In this document: piece by piece, positions 35,416-44,467 of the stretch
Layout of the letters: every line of letters starts with the position of its first letter
How positions within the stretch are numbered: the stretch's first letter is position 1
Origin: Hyphomicrobiaceae bacterium
Lineage (GTDB): Bacteria > Pseudomonadota > Alphaproteobacteria > Rhizobiales > Xanthobacteraceae
Assembly: GCA_021324465.1 (NCBI GenBank)
Contig: JAJPJB010000023.1
Span: 1 to 48,072 of the forward strand
Length of the DNA stretch: 48,072 nucleotides
Direction: 5' to 3'
Position numbers and translations under genes: made by a program
Notes under the pieces: generated by a model
Database searches by the model: none
Told to the model about the DNA's origin: nothing
The model's input: the letters and a program-made list of their open reading frames with translations, nothing else

Positions 35416-36236
35416 GCACCGTCACGACCAGCATGGCCGAGTTCCGGCCCAAACATTTTCTCTGGCGCATGGACGGCCGGGTTGCCGCGATCAAGCTCAA
35501 TCGGCCGGAGCGCAAAAATCCGCTCACCTTCGACTCCTATGCCGAGCTGCGCGATGCATTTCGCGCCATGCCCTATGCCGGCGACGTCGATGCGGTCGTG
35601 TTTCTCCCGAACGGCGGCAATTTTTGTTCTGGCGGCGATGTGCACGAGATTATCGCGCCGCTTATTGCCATGGCGATGAAAGATCTTTTGGCCTTCACGC
35701 GCATGACCGGCGACCTGGTCAAGGCAATGCTCCACTGTGGCAAGCCGATCATCGCCGCGATCGACGGCGTTGCCGCCGGCGCCGGCGCCATCATTGCCAT
35801 GGCGTCGGACATCCGCATCGCAACGCCGCAGGCGCAGACCGCGTTTCTGTTCAATCGTGTCGGGCTTGCCGGTTGCGACATGGGCGCCTGCGCGATCCTG
35901 CCGCGGATCATCGGTCAGGGCCGCGCCGCCGAGCTGCTCTTTACCGGGCGTTCCATGACGGCGCGGGAGGGTGAAGCCTGGGGATTCTTCAACAAGCTGG
36001 TCGCCGCCGACGCCTTGGAGCAGGAGGCTCTCTCGCTGGCGCATCGCATTGCTTCGGGCCCGACTTTCGCCAATGGCATCACCAAGACGCAGCTCAATCA
36101 GGAATGGTCGATGAGCCTCGATCAGGCGATCGAGGCGGAAGCGCAGGCGCAGGCGATCTGCATGCAGACCAAAGACTTCGAGCGCGCCTATCGCGCCTTC
36201 GCCGTCAAGCAGAAACCGGTCTTCGAGGGCGACTAG
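35412..36236 (+). CDS. Enoyl-CoA hydratase/isomerase-family protein
   Basis: This 274-residue crotonase-fold protein starts with GTG overlapping the MarR stop, with GGGAGGG upstream. It shows the oxyanion-hole segments [10 protein letters not shown] and [17 protein letters not shown], and the second-glutamate region [17 protein letters not shown], where the usual glutamate/glutamate pair is not obvious. It would hydrate or isomerise the alicyclic enoyl-CoA formed from the aryl-CoA. Ring-opening hydrolase activity is an alternative within this fold. Confidence 0.88.
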   Translation: MSTVTTSMAEFRPKHFLWRMDGRVAAIKLNRPERKNPLTFDSYAELRDAFRAMPYAGDVDAVVFLPNGGNFCSGGDVHEIIAPLIAMAMKDLLAFTRMTGDLVKAMLHCGKPIIAAIDGVAAGAGAIIAMASDIRIATPQAQTAFLFNRVGLAGCDMGACAILPRIIGQGRAAELLFTGRSMTAREGEAWGFFNKLVAADALEQEALSLAHRIASGPTFANGITKTQLNQEWSMSLDQAIEAEAQAQAICMQTKDFERAYRAFAVKQKPVFEGD

Positions 36237-37384
36237 TGGCTGATAAGAGCTTTCTCAGTTGGCCGTTCTTTGCCGATCGCCATCGCGCGCTTGCCGAGAC
36301 GATCGAGCGCTGGAGCGCGGCCAATCTGCCGGTCGCGCATCGCGATGTCGATGCCGCATGCCGTGATCTCGTCGCAAGACTCGGCCGCGACGGTTTTCTC
36401 AAGCACACGGCGCCCGATCCCGACGCGCCCGAGCCGATCGATGTTCGCGCGCTCTGTCTGATCCGCGAGACGCTGGCGCGTCACGACGGCCTTGCCGATT
36501 TCGCTTTCGCCATGCAGGGCCTGGGCGCCGGCCCGATCAGCCTGTTCGGCAATGCCGCGCAGCGGCAGTGGCTGCGGCGCACGCGGACCGGCGAAGCGAT
36601 TGCCGCCTTTGCGCTTACCGAGCAGAAGTCCGGGTCCGATGTCGCCAATATCGCCATGACGGCGCGCCGCGAGGGCGAGCATTACGTTCTTGACGGCGAG
36701 AAGACCTGGATTTCGAACGGCGGCATCGCCGACATCTACGTGGTCTTCGCCCGCACGGGCGAAGCACCCGGCGCCAAAGGCCTTTCCGCCTTTCTGGTGC
36801 CCGGCGACACGAACGGGCTTTCGGTTGCCGAACGGCTCGACGTCATTGCTCCGCATCCGCTGGCGCGATTGCAATTTGATCGCGTGCGCGTGCCGGCATC
36901 CGCCTTGATCGGCGCGCCCGGCGGTGGCTTTAAGACCGCCATGGCGACGCTCGATGTGTTCCGCGCCACGGTTGGCGCCGCAGCGCTCGGCTTCGCCCGG
37001 CGCGCGCTCGACGAGGCAGCGGCGCGCGTGCGCGGCCGCGCGCTGTTCGGCGGACCCATGGCCGAGTTGCAGATGGTGCAAGGCTATATCGCCGAGATGG
37101 CGCTCGACATCGACGCCGCGGCGCTGCTGGTCTATCGTGCGGCCTGGACCAAGGACTCGGGCGCCGCTCGCGTCACGCGCGAAGCGTCGATGGCAAAGCT
37201 TTTTGCCACCGAGCGGGCGCAGCGCGTCATCGACAAGGCGGTGCAGCTTCACGGCGGCGACGGCGTCCGCCACGGCGCGACCGTCGAGCGCCTGTATCGC
37301 GAGATCAGAGCGCTGCGCATTTATGAGGGTGCGTCCGAAGTTCAGAAAATCGTCATCGCGCGCCAGGCGCTTTCAGGGGCATGA
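36236..37384 (+). CDS. Acyl-CoA dehydrogenase
   Basis: The GTG at 36236 overlaps the hydratase stop by one base, has GAGGG upstream and gives 382 residues ([19 protein letters not shown]), the normal family length. Motifs are the FAD loop [34 protein letters not shown] and the C-terminal [17 protein letters not shown] with the catalytic-base glutamate in the YEGASE position. It introduces a double bond into an acyl-CoA and passes electrons to ETF. In this operon the substrate is likely the reduced ring acyl-CoA. Confidence 0.92.
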   Translation: MADKSFLSWPFFADRHRALAETIERWSAANLPVAHRDVDAACRDLVARLGRDGFLKHTAPDPDAPEPIDVRALCLIRETLARHDGLADFAFAMQGLGAGPISLFGNAAQRQWLRRTRTGEAIAAFALTEQKSGSDVANIAMTARREGEHYVLDGEKTWISNGGIADIYVVFARTGEAPGAKGLSAFLVPGDTNGLSVAERLDVIAPHPLARLQFDRVRVPASALIGAPGGGFKTAMATLDVFRATVGAAALGFARRALDEAAARVRGRALFGGPMAELQMVQGYIAEMALDIDAAALLVYRAAWTKDSGAARVTREASMAKLFATERAQRVIDKAVQLHGGDGVRHGATVERLYREIRALRIYEGASEVQKIVIARQALSGA

Positions 37385-37387
37385 TCC

Positions 37388-39046
37388 ATGACTCTGCAAT
37401 CGACTCTGCAACGGCCATCGCAAACGCTCGGCTATACGGCGCACCAGGATACGTTCACCCGCGACAATCTTCCGCCGCCGGAGCAATGGCCGCATATCTC
37501 GCTTGCAGGCTTCGATTATCCGGAGGTGCTCAACGCCGGCGTTGAGCTCACCGATCGCATGGTGGCGCGCGGCTTTGGCGATCACGTCGCGCTCATCGGC
37601 AACGGCCGGCAGCGTACCTACAAGGAGCTCTCCGACTGGACCAATCGCATCGCGCATGCGCTGGTCGAGGACTTTGGCATCAAGCCCGGCAATCGCATTC
37701 TTATTCGCGCCGCCAACAATCCCGCGGTGGTCGCATGCTGGCTTGCCGCGACCAAAGCCGGCGCCGTCGTGGTCAACACGATGCCGATGCTGCGTGCCGG
37801 CGAGCTCAGCAAGATCGTCGATAAGGCGGAGGTCGGGCTTGCGCTCTGCGATACGCGGCTGACGGACGAGCTCGTCACCTGCGCCAAGACCAGCAAATAT
37901 CTCAAACAGGTGATCGGCTTCGACGGCACCGCCAATCACGATGCCGAGCTCGACCGCGTCGCGCTCAGCAAGCCGGTGACATTCGAGGCGGTCAAGACCG
38001 GCCGCGACGACGTCGCACTGTTGGGCTTCACCTCGGGCACCACCGGCGAGCCCAAGGCGACCATGCATTTTCATCGCGATCTTCTGATCATCGCCGACGG
38101 CTATGCCAAAGAAATTCTCGGCGTGACGCCGAACGACATCTTTGTCGGCTCGCCGCCGCTCGCCTTCACCTTCGGTCTGGGCGGCCTGGCGGTCTTCCCG
38201 CTGCGTTTCGGAGCCACCGCGACGCTTCTGGAAAACGCTTCGCCCGCCAACATGATCGAGATCATCGAGCGCTACAAGGCGACAATCTCATTCACCGCCC
38301 CGACCGCCTATCGCGTCATGCTGGCGGCGATGGATCAGGGCGCCAATCTTTCGTCATTGCGCGCCGCCGTGTCGGCCGGCGAGACTTTGCCGGCCCCCGT
38401 CTTCAAGGACTGGGTCGCCAGGACCGGCAAGCCCATTCTCGACGGCATCGGCTCGACCGAAATGCTGCACATTTTCATCTCCAACCGTTTCGGCGATGCC
38501 GCGCCTGGCACGACCGGCAAGCCGGTGACCGGCTACGAAGCCAAGATCGTCGACGATGACATGAACGAAAAGCCGCGTGGCGAAATTGGGCGCCTTGCGG
38601 TGCGTGGTCCGACCGGCTGCCGCTATCTCGCCGACAAGCGGCAGACGAGCTATGTGCGCGACGGCTGGAATCTGACCGGTGATTCGTTCTCGCAGGACGA
38701 AACCGGCTATTTCCATTTCGCCGCGCGCAGTGACGACATGATCATCTCGGCCGGCTACAACATCGCCGGCCCCGAAGTCGAGGCGGCGCTGCTGTCGCAT
38801 CCCGACGTCCGGGAATGCGCGGTAATCGGCGCGCCGGATGAAGGCCGCGGCCAGATCGTCGAAGCCTATGTCGTGCTGCAAGAAGGCGTCCTAGCCGGCG
38901 TCGACACGATCAAACGCCTGCAGGAGCATGTCAAGGCGACGATTGCGCCATTCAAATATCCGCGCTCCGTCAAATTCGTCGACGCGCTGCCCAAGACTCA
39001 GACCGGCAAGATACAGCGCTTCCGCCTGCGATCGGGCGCGCCGTAA
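37388..39046 (+). CDS. Benzoate-CoA ligase-family enzyme, probable 2-aminobenzoate-CoA ligase
   Basis: The 552-residue ANL enzyme has FTSGTTGEPKATMHFHRD (A3), DGIGSTEMLHIF (A5), GWNLTGDSF (A7), ARSDDMIISAGYNIAGPEVE (A8, first 20) and the A10 lysine in PKTQTGKIQRF. The IGSTEMLHIF segment with the aromatic-acid pocket is typical of benzoate-type ligases, including 2-aminobenzoate-CoA ligase. It would activate free anthranilate so that the monooxygenase/reductase at 31888 can act. It starts three bases after the dehydrogenase stop. A 4-hydroxybenzoate or salicylate ligase cannot be excluded. Confidence 0.9.
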   Translation: MTLQSTLQRPSQTLGYTAHQDTFTRDNLPPPEQWPHISLAGFDYPEVLNAGVELTDRMVARGFGDHVALIGNGRQRTYKELSDWTNRIAHALVEDFGIKPGNRILIRAANNPAVVACWLAATKAGAVVVNTMPMLRAGELSKIVDKAEVGLALCDTRLTDELVTCAKTSKYLKQVIGFDGTANHDAELDRVALSKPVTFEAVKTGRDDVALLGFTSGTTGEPKATMHFHRDLLIIADGYAKEILGVTPNDIFVGSPPLAFTFGLGGLAVFPLRFGATATLLENASPANMIEIIERYKATISFTAPTAYRVMLAAMDQGANLSSLRAAVSAGETLPAPVFKDWVARTGKPILDGIGSTEMLHIFISNRFGDAAPGTTGKPVTGYEAKIVDDDMNEKPRGEIGRLAVRGPTGCRYLADKRQTSYVRDGWNLTGDSFSQDETGYFHFAARSDDMIISAGYNIAGPEVEAALLSHPDVRECAVIGAPDEGRGQIVEAYVVLQEGVLAGVDTIKRLQEHVKATIAPFKYPRSVKFVDALPKTQTGKIQRFRLRSGAP

Positions 39047-39059
39047 ACGAGGGCCGATA

Positions 39060-39458
39060 ATGACAATGACGTTTCTCCATCCGCGGAGCTGGAAGCGGCC
39101 GAGCGGTTACACCAACGGCATCGCCGCCAAAGGCCGCATCGTTTTTCTTGCCGGCCAAGTCGGCTGGAACGCCGAGCAGAAATTCGAGAGCAGGGATTTC
39201 GTCGCGCAAGCGCGCCAGGCGCTCGCCAATATCGTCGCCCTGATCGCCGAAGCTGGCGGCAGCGCGGAAAATATCACGCGCCTGACCTGGTTCGTCGTCG
39301 ACAAGGCGGAGTATCTGTCGCGACTGGGCGACCTCGGCAAAGCCTATCGCAGCATCATGGGCGAGCACTTTCCGGCCATGTCGCTGGTGCAAGTCGTGGC
39401 GCTGGTCGAGGACGAGGCCAGGGTTGAAATCGAGGCGACCGCCGTGGTGCCGGATTAA
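39060..39458 (+). CDS. RidA/YjgF-family protein without the canonical arginine
   Basis: The 132-residue protein is a Rid-family chorismate-mutase-like trimer subunit (VFLAGQVGWNAEQ; QARQALANIVALIAEAGG; VEIEATAV). GAGGG lies five bases before the ATG. The arginine that RidA needs for imine/enamine hydrolysis (F-P-A-R-S in RidA) is M107 here (FPAMSLVQV), so it belongs to an arginine-less Rid subgroup. An amino-substituted ring intermediate in this pathway would pass through an enamine, so the location is suggestive, but the mechanism must differ from RidA. Confidence 0.88.
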   Translation: MTMTFLHPRSWKRPSGYTNGIAAKGRIVFLAGQVGWNAEQKFESRDFVAQARQALANIVALIAEAGGSAENITRLTWFVVDKAEYLSRLGDLGKAYRSIMGEHFPAMSLVQVVALVEDEARVEIEATAVVPD

Positions 39459-39505
39459 GGCGGTCCCGCCGCTTGCCAGCACCAAGAGCGCAAGGATCAA
39501 GTGTT

Positions 39506-40570
39506 TTGGACCAAACTTTGCGTCCCTTAGCGAGCACAACTGGACCCGGGCTCGTCTTTCCATTTCCGGCACCGCCCGCACCGGGCCAGGTCCTGCAAGT
39601 GGCGCCCGGCATTCTGTGGGCGCGCATTCCGCTGCCATTTCGGCTCAATCATGTGAATGTCTACATGATCGATGACGGCGACGGCTGGGCCATCTTCGAT
39701 ACCGGAATTGACGACGCCACGACACGCAATGTGTGGGAACATTTGCTTGCCGGCCCATTATACGGACGACGCATCACGCGCCTCATCGTGTCGCATTTTC
39801 ATCCTGATCATATCGGGCTGGCGGGATGGCTGACGCAGCGCTTCGACGTTCCGCTCGTGACGACACAGACCTCGTATCTGTTGTGCCTCAATACGTCGCT
39901 CAGCCCGGGCGCCCTGGACGCCCAGTTTTACCGAGACTTTTATCTCAGGCACGGGCTCGGCGCGGAAGCGACCCAAGTCGTGTGCACGCGCGGCCATGAC
40001 TATCTGAGGATGGTATCGCCATTGCCGCAAACATTCTTTCGCCGCGCCGCTGGCGATGCCATTGCACTCGGCGGGCGGGCCTTCTCCGTCCTGTCCGGCG
40101 ATGGCCACGCCCCCGAGCAACTGATGCTCTACTGTGCCGAGGAAGAGCTTCTTCTCGCCGCCGATCAAGTCATTGCCAAGATCTCGCCGAATGTCAGCGT
40201 CTGGGCGGTCGAGCCGGACGGCGACCCGCTCGGACTCTATCTGCGCTCGCTCACCTCATTGAAGGCGCAGATTGCCGCGAACAGTCTCGTTCTGTCGGGA
40301 CATCAGCTGCCGTTCTATGGTCTTGTCACGCGTGCAGACGAGCTGACCGATCATCACGCGCGGCGCTGTCGGGCAATCGCCGATGCGTGCCGCATTGCGC
40401 CGAAATCGGCAGCCGAGCTTGTGCCCGTGCTTTTTTCTCACCTGTCGCTTGATCCGCACCAGATGAGCTTTGCATTCAGCGAAGTGTTGGCGCATGTGAA
40501 CTTCATGCTGCGCAGTGGCGCGGCATGTTGGCTCGACGAAAGCGCTGACGTGCTGCGCTTGACCGCTTGA
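39506..40570 (+). CDS. Metallo-beta-lactamase-fold hydrolase
   Basis: The 354-residue protein has VSHFHPDHIG (HxHxDH zinc motif), DTGIDD in the first strand block, LSGDGHAPEQ and VLSGHQLPFYGL for the later ligands. The C-terminal helical region (ADELTDHHARRCRAIADAC) resembles glyoxalase II-like thioesterases with a degradation-family extension. I chose TTG at 39506 because AAGGA ends nine bases before it; a TTG at 39473 would add eleven residues. It lies 47 bases after the RidA-family gene and may be the operon's last gene, perhaps as an acyl-CoA thioesterase. Confidence 0.83.
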   Translation: MDQTLRPLASTTGPGLVFPFPAPPAPGQVLQVAPGILWARIPLPFRLNHVNVYMIDDGDGWAIFDTGIDDATTRNVWEHLLAGPLYGRRITRLIVSHFHPDHIGLAGWLTQRFDVPLVTTQTSYLLCLNTSLSPGALDAQFYRDFYLRHGLGAEATQVVCTRGHDYLRMVSPLPQTFFRRAAGDAIALGGRAFSVLSGDGHAPEQLMLYCAEEELLLAADQVIAKISPNVSVWAVEPDGDPLGLYLRSLTSLKAQIAANSLVLSGHQLPFYGLVTRADELTDHHARRCRAIADACRIAPKSAAELVPVLFSHLSLDPHQMSFAFSEVLAHVNFMLRSGAACWLDESADVLRLTA

Positions 40571-40579
40571 GCAGCGCAT

Positions 40580-41575
40580 TCATTTCTTCGGCTTGAGATC
40601 ATCGGCGAGGAAACTTGTGTCCATGATCTTCGACCAGTCCACGTCACCGCTCAGCGCGCCGACCAGCTTTTGCGCGCGCAGCATGGCGTCCATGCCGGCG
40701 AGGTCGAAATTGCCCGGTCCCCAGTAGGCTACGCCGGATTTGCTTGGCGCGATCAGATTGTTGATCGTGCTCTTGGCGACGTCGAGATCGAGGTTGTAGG
40801 CCTTGGCGACAATGTCGGCCGCCTCGTCCGGATGCGCCACCATGAAGGCGACGGCCTTGCGACGCCCGCGCAGGATGGCGCGGATGAAGTCGCCCTTGCT
40901 GGCGGCAGCCTCGCCGGTGGTAACGCCGACGACGTTGCAAAGCGGCGGCAGCACGTCGCTGGCCGACACCAGAACGCGGAACCGCGATTTGTTCTTCGAC
41001 CAGACCGGATCGGCAATCGCCGAAGCATCGATCAGGCCCAGATTGAGCGCCACGACCGCTTCGCCAAAACCGCCGGTCTTGACCAGTTCGGCCTGGTCGG
41101 GCTTGAGCCCCGCCGCTTCGAGCAAGAGAATATCCAGCGCCTGGCTGGTCGAGCGCGGATTGGTATAGCCGATCTTCTTGCCGGCAAGGTCCTTGATAGC
41201 CTTGATCGGCGATTCGGGCTTCACCGCCCAGACGAATTCATTGACGGTGAGCACATTGTCGCTGATAATCTTGAGGTCCGCGCCCTGCTGAATCGCGGCG
41301 ACCGTGCCGGCAAGGTCGACCTCGCCGTACGAGAGATGGCCGGTCATCAGATTGCGCACAGTCGTGCCGCCGCCTGCCGAAGACAGGATGCCGCTGACAT
41401 TGGCACCCTCGTCCTTGAAGAACCCTTTCGCCATCGCGACCGCATAGGGCATGCCATTGGCGGCCACGCCGTAATTGCTGACCACGATCTGCTCCTGCGC
41501 GAAGGCGCGCGGCGAAAGCAGCGCGACAAAGGCGAGAGCGGCGACAAAGATGCTACATGTCCTCATTGTTGGCAT
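40580..41575 (-). CDS. NitT/TauT-type ABC transporter substrate-binding protein
   Basis: The 331-residue protein starts MPTMRTCSIFVAALAFVALL with GGGAGGAG directly upstream. The Sec signal peptide ends at AFA-QEQ. The mature part is an NMT1/SsuA-like fold (YAVAMAKGFFKDEGANVSG; GKKIGYTNPRSTSQALDILL). It is the last gene of the minus-strand importer operon, converging on the MBL gene with nine bases between. It would deliver an unknown ligand to the two permeases encoded upstream. Confidence 0.92.
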   Translation of the reverse strand: MPTMRTCSIFVAALAFVALLSPRAFAQEQIVVSNYGVAANGMPYAVAMAKGFFKDEGANVSGILSSAGGGTTVRNLMTGHLSYGEVDLAGTVAAIQQGADLKIISDNVLTVNEFVWAVKPESPIKAIKDLAGKKIGYTNPRSTSQALDILLLEAAGLKPDQAELVKTGGFGEAVVALNLGLIDASAIADPVWSKNKSRFRVLVSASDVLPPLCNVVGVTTGEAAASKGDFIRAILRGRRKAVAFMVAHPDEAADIVAKAYNLDLDVAKSTINNLIAPSKSGVAYWGPGNFDLAGMDAMLRAQKLVGALSGDVDWSKIMDTSFLADDLKPKK

Positions 41576-41612
41576 TTTCTCCTCCCGAACGGTTCTTGTT
41601 GGTGGCGGCATC

Positions 41613-42365
41613 TTACGGCATGCGTCGGTGCAGCCGGTGGTCGACAACGATCAGCACGGTGCTTACCGAGGCAGCGAACAGAACAATCAGCAGCGTTATC
41701 GCCATAATCAGCGGCACGTTTTGCAAGCCGATCGCGGTCATCAATAGATAGCCGAGGCCGCGTTGCGAACCGAACATCTCGCCGAGCAGCGTGCCGATCA
41801 ATGTCAGCGCGAAGCCGAGGCGAAGCCCGGTAAAGACTTCTGGCAGCGCGGCGGGCAGCAGCACCGAGACGATGATCTTGCCCGGCTTCAGTCGCAGCAC
41901 GCGCGCGGTCTTGAGCAGGATCTGATTGAGATTGCGCACGGCGGTCATCGTGAAGATCGCGATCGGGACAACGCCGTGAATGGCCCCGAAGGCGATCTTG
42001 GCCGGCAAGCTGAGGCCGAAGGCCAGGAGAATGATCGGATAGAGCGTGATCTTGGGAATGGAATAGAATGACACCAGCACGGGTTCAAAAATGTCGCCGG
42101 ACAGCCGATGCGCGCCCAGCAGAAATCCGATCGCCAAGCCTGAAAGGATGGCGATCGCGAGCGCGAAGAAGAAGGCGCGCGAGGTTTCTTCCACATGGTC
42201 CCAGAAAGTCGGCGTCGCTAGTAACTGCGCGAGGTAGCGAAAGGTTGCGAGTGGCGAAGTCATGGCCTGGCTGCCGACAACCGCGAACAGCGCCTCCCAG
42301 GCGAGAAGAAGCGAGACGATAAGAACGAGCGCATTGAGAGCGAGCCGCCATCCTTGCGCGTTCAT
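41613..42365 (-). CDS. NitT/TauT-type ABC transporter permease
   Basis: The 250-residue membrane protein starts MNAQGWRLALNALVLIV at an ATGA overlap with the preceding permease gene. It has the BPD permease core with the EAA-like coupling loop NLNQILLKTARVLRLKPGKI and GLRLGFALTLIGTLLGEMFGS. Two different permease genes in tandem indicate a heterodimeric channel with the product of 42362-43120. The coupling helix is normal, so it still expects an ATPase partner. Confidence 0.9.
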   Translation of the reverse strand: MNAQGWRLALNALVLIVSLLLAWEALFAVVGSQAMTSPLATFRYLAQLLATPTFWDHVEETSRAFFFALAIAILSGLAIGFLLGAHRLSGDIFEPVLVSFYSIPKITLYPIILLAFGLSLPAKIAFGAIHGVVPIAIFTMTAVRNLNQILLKTARVLRLKPGKIIVSVLLPAALPEVFTGLRLGFALTLIGTLLGEMFGSQRGLGYLLMTAIGLQNVPLIMAITLLIVLFAASVSTVLIVVDHRLHRRMP

Positions 42366-43120
42366 GACCGGCTCCGCCGCCGCGCGATGACGCGCTCCCA
42401 ATGCGATAGCGCCGCGTTGAGCGCAATCGACGTGATCAGAATCAGAAGAATCAGCGGGTACATAACCCTGTTGTCGAAATTGTTGTAAGCGAAGCTGATC
42501 TCGTAGCCGATCCCGGTTCGTGACATGATGAATTCCGCTCCGATTACGCCGATAAAGGCGTAAGCGACCGCAAGCCGCACGCCGGTCAGGAGGTAGGGCG
42601 CAGCCGACGGCAGCGTGACCTTCAGCGCGGTCGCGATGGGTCCCAGCCGATAGACCCGCGCCGTCTTCATGAGCACGCGCGAGACGCGGTCGAGTCCGTT
42701 CAGCGTGTTGACGATCACCGCCACCACGGCGAGCATGAACCCGGTCAGAACTTGCGGCACGTCGCCGAGGCCGAACATGATGATGAGCAGCGGATAGAAC
42801 GCGTAGATCGGAATTGCGTAATAAGTCGCAAACAGCGGCTCCAGCACCTGTCGCGCCGCATGCCAGCCGTGCAAGGCGACGCCAAGCGCGATCCCGGCAA
42901 TCACCGCCAATCCGCTGGCAACGGCGACATTCACAAAAGTCTTGAGCATCGCGGCATTCATTTTGCCCGAAATCAACAGCAGGACGAGGTCGCGTACCAT
43001 GTCGGTCGGCGGCTGCATGGTGAGGCGATCAATCACGCCCGACCGGCACAGCAATTCGAGCAGCAGGACGAAGCCGCCGATTAAGACGAAACGGTAATAG
43101 ACGGAGCGCGTAAGCTTCAT
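42362..43120 (-). CDS. NitT/TauT-type ABC transporter permease
   Basis: The 252-residue protein starts MKLTRSVYYRFVLIGGFVLL at an ATGA overlap with the ATPase gene. The permease core includes NTLNGLDRVSRVLMKTARVY (coupling loop) and TGVRLAVAYAFIGVIGAEFI. It forms the second half of a heterodimeric channel with the downstream permease. The frame is intact although the neighbouring ATPase gene is damaged, so the operon may still be in use or the damage is recent. Confidence 0.9.
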   Translation of the reverse strand: MKLTRSVYYRFVLIGGFVLLLELLCRSGVIDRLTMQPPTDMVRDLVLLLISGKMNAAMLKTFVNVAVASGLAVIAGIALGVALHGWHAARQVLEPLFATYYAIPIYAFYPLLIIMFGLGDVPQVLTGFMLAVVAVIVNTLNGLDRVSRVLMKTARVYRLGPIATALKVTLPSAAPYLLTGVRLAVAYAFIGVIGAEFIMSRTGIGYEISFAYNNFDNRVMYPLILLILITSIALNAALSHWERVIARRRSRS

Positions 43121-43692
43121 GGCTCGCCCGCCTTCTTGCCGAGCGCCTTGAGCGATTCGCCGCGCAGCAATCGCCACAGCCTTCCGGTAATTTCACCGAA
43201 CGATGGCGCGGCGACGATCTGGCTGTCGCGATCGCGCGGCCAGCGGGTTTCGACAATTTCCAGGATGCGTCCGGGGCGTGCCGACATCACTGCAATGCGG
43301 TCAGCCAGCATCGCCGCTTCGTCGAGCGCATGGGTGATCAAGAGTATCGTGGCGCCGCTATCGCGCCAGACCCGAAGCAGCTCGTCGCCCATCAGAAGTC
43401 GGGTCTGCTGATCGAGCGCCGCAAAAGGCTCGTCGAGAAGAATGAGCCGCGGCCGCAGGACAAGCGTGCGGGCAATGCAAACACGCTGGCGCATGCCGCC
43501 CGCGCAACCGGATGGACCGACAACGGCAAAAAACTCGCCCCTGCGCAATTCGAGCGTCAACGGCCCGACTGCGTGCACCTTCTCGCCGGCAGCGCCGGCA
43601 TAAACGCGTGTGACATCTTGCAATGCGATATTCGCAGCCGGTATCCCGGATTTGTCCTGCGCGCTCGGATGCGAGGTCACACGATCGTCCAT
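43117..43692 (-). CDS. NitT/TauT-type ABC transporter ATP-binding protein with large in-frame internal deletion (probably inactive)
   Basis: Only 191 residues remain of a family that normally has about 260. The N-terminus is normal up to the start of Walker A (VVGPSGC, residues 58-63), then passes directly into AGGMRQRVCIARTL, the end of the ABC signature. Compared with the intact paralogue at 30064, about 91 residues are missing, including the Walker A lysine, the Q-loop and the start of LSGG. Walker B LILLDEPFAALD and the H-loop LLITHALDEA remain. ATP binding should be lost. The junction lies near 43500. It is still joined by overlap to the SDR before and the permease after. A real deletion or an assembly collapse are both possible. 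Confidence 0.85.
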   Translation of the reverse strand: MDDRVTSHPSAQDKSGIPAANIALQDVTRVYAGAAGEKVHAVGPLTLELRRGEFFAVVGPSGCAGGMRQRVCIARTLVLRPRLILLDEPFAALDQQTRLLMGDELLRVWRDSGATILLITHALDEAAMLADRIAVMSARPGRILEIVETRWPRDRDSQIVAAPSFGEITGRLWRLLRGESLKALGKKAGEP

Positions 43693-44456
43693 CCGCCATC
43701 GACCGGATAGACGGCACCGGTCATGCCTTGACTGGTTGGGCCGCAAAGAAATGCAATCAGGCCGGCGACGCTCTCGATTGGGATGAATTTGCCACCAGGC
43801 TGGTTCGCGGCAAGGTAATCGCGGGTCGCTTGCTCGGTGGAGATCCCCTGCTCCCGTGCGACGGTCGCCAGGCGGCTAAGGATTGCCGGCGTTGGCAGCA
43901 CGCCGGGCGCAATCGCATTGCAGGTGATCTCGGTGCCCGCGGTTTCCAGCGCAATGGCCCGGGTCAGGCCGAGAATGGCCGTCTTCGTCGTCACATAATC
44001 AATGCGGTTGGCGACCGCGACAAAACTGTAGACCGAGGCAAGATTGATGATCCGGCCCCAGCCGCGCTGCCGCATGCCGGGCAGCGCCAGGCGCACGGTG
44101 TGGAACGTCGCTGACAGATTGACGGCAAGCGCCTCATTCCAGCTTTCCACCGGAAACTGCTCGATCGGCGCGAAATGGCGCACCACGGCATTGTTGACCA
44201 GGATATCGACGCCGCCGAATGCATCGGTCGCAAATCGGATCAAATCGGCAATGCGCTCGGGCTTGGTGAGATCGGCACCGTGGAAGCGAACGTCGACGTC
44301 GTGTTTGCGCGCGAGCTCGCTGCGCACTCGCTCGGCGTCATCGGCCGAAGCAATCCCATTGAGAATGATCCGGCACCCTTCCGCGGCCAATCGGCCGGCA
44401 ATCGCGTAGCCCAGTCCCGCGGTGGAGCCGGTTATGAGCGCACATTTACCGCGCAT
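43677..44456 (-). CDS. SDR-family oxidoreductase (3-hydroxybutyrate dehydrogenase-like)
   Basis: The 259-residue protein is a complete SDR: TGSTAGLGYA, NNAVVRH in strand 4, catalytic serine in LASVYSFV, YVTTK and IAPGVLPTP. The pattern and length recall D-3-hydroxybutyrate dehydrogenase. GGGAGCG precedes its ATG, which lies 11 bases after the MBL gene's stop. The following ATPase gene overlaps its 3' end by 16 bases. It probably handles the product of the adjacent MBL-fold hydrolase or the imported ligand. Confidence 0.88.
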   Translation of the reverse strand: MRGKCALITGSTAGLGYAIAGRLAAEGCRIILNGIASADDAERVRSELARKHDVDVRFHGADLTKPERIADLIRFATDAFGGVDILVNNAVVRHFAPIEQFPVESWNEALAVNLSATFHTVRLALPGMRQRGWGRIINLASVYSFVAVANRIDYVTTKTAILGLTRAIALETAGTEITCNAIAPGVLPTPAILSRLATVAREQGISTEQATRDYLAANQPGGKFIPIESVAGLIAFLCGPTSQGMTGAVYPVDGGWTIV

Positions 44457-44467
44457 GAAACGCTCCC

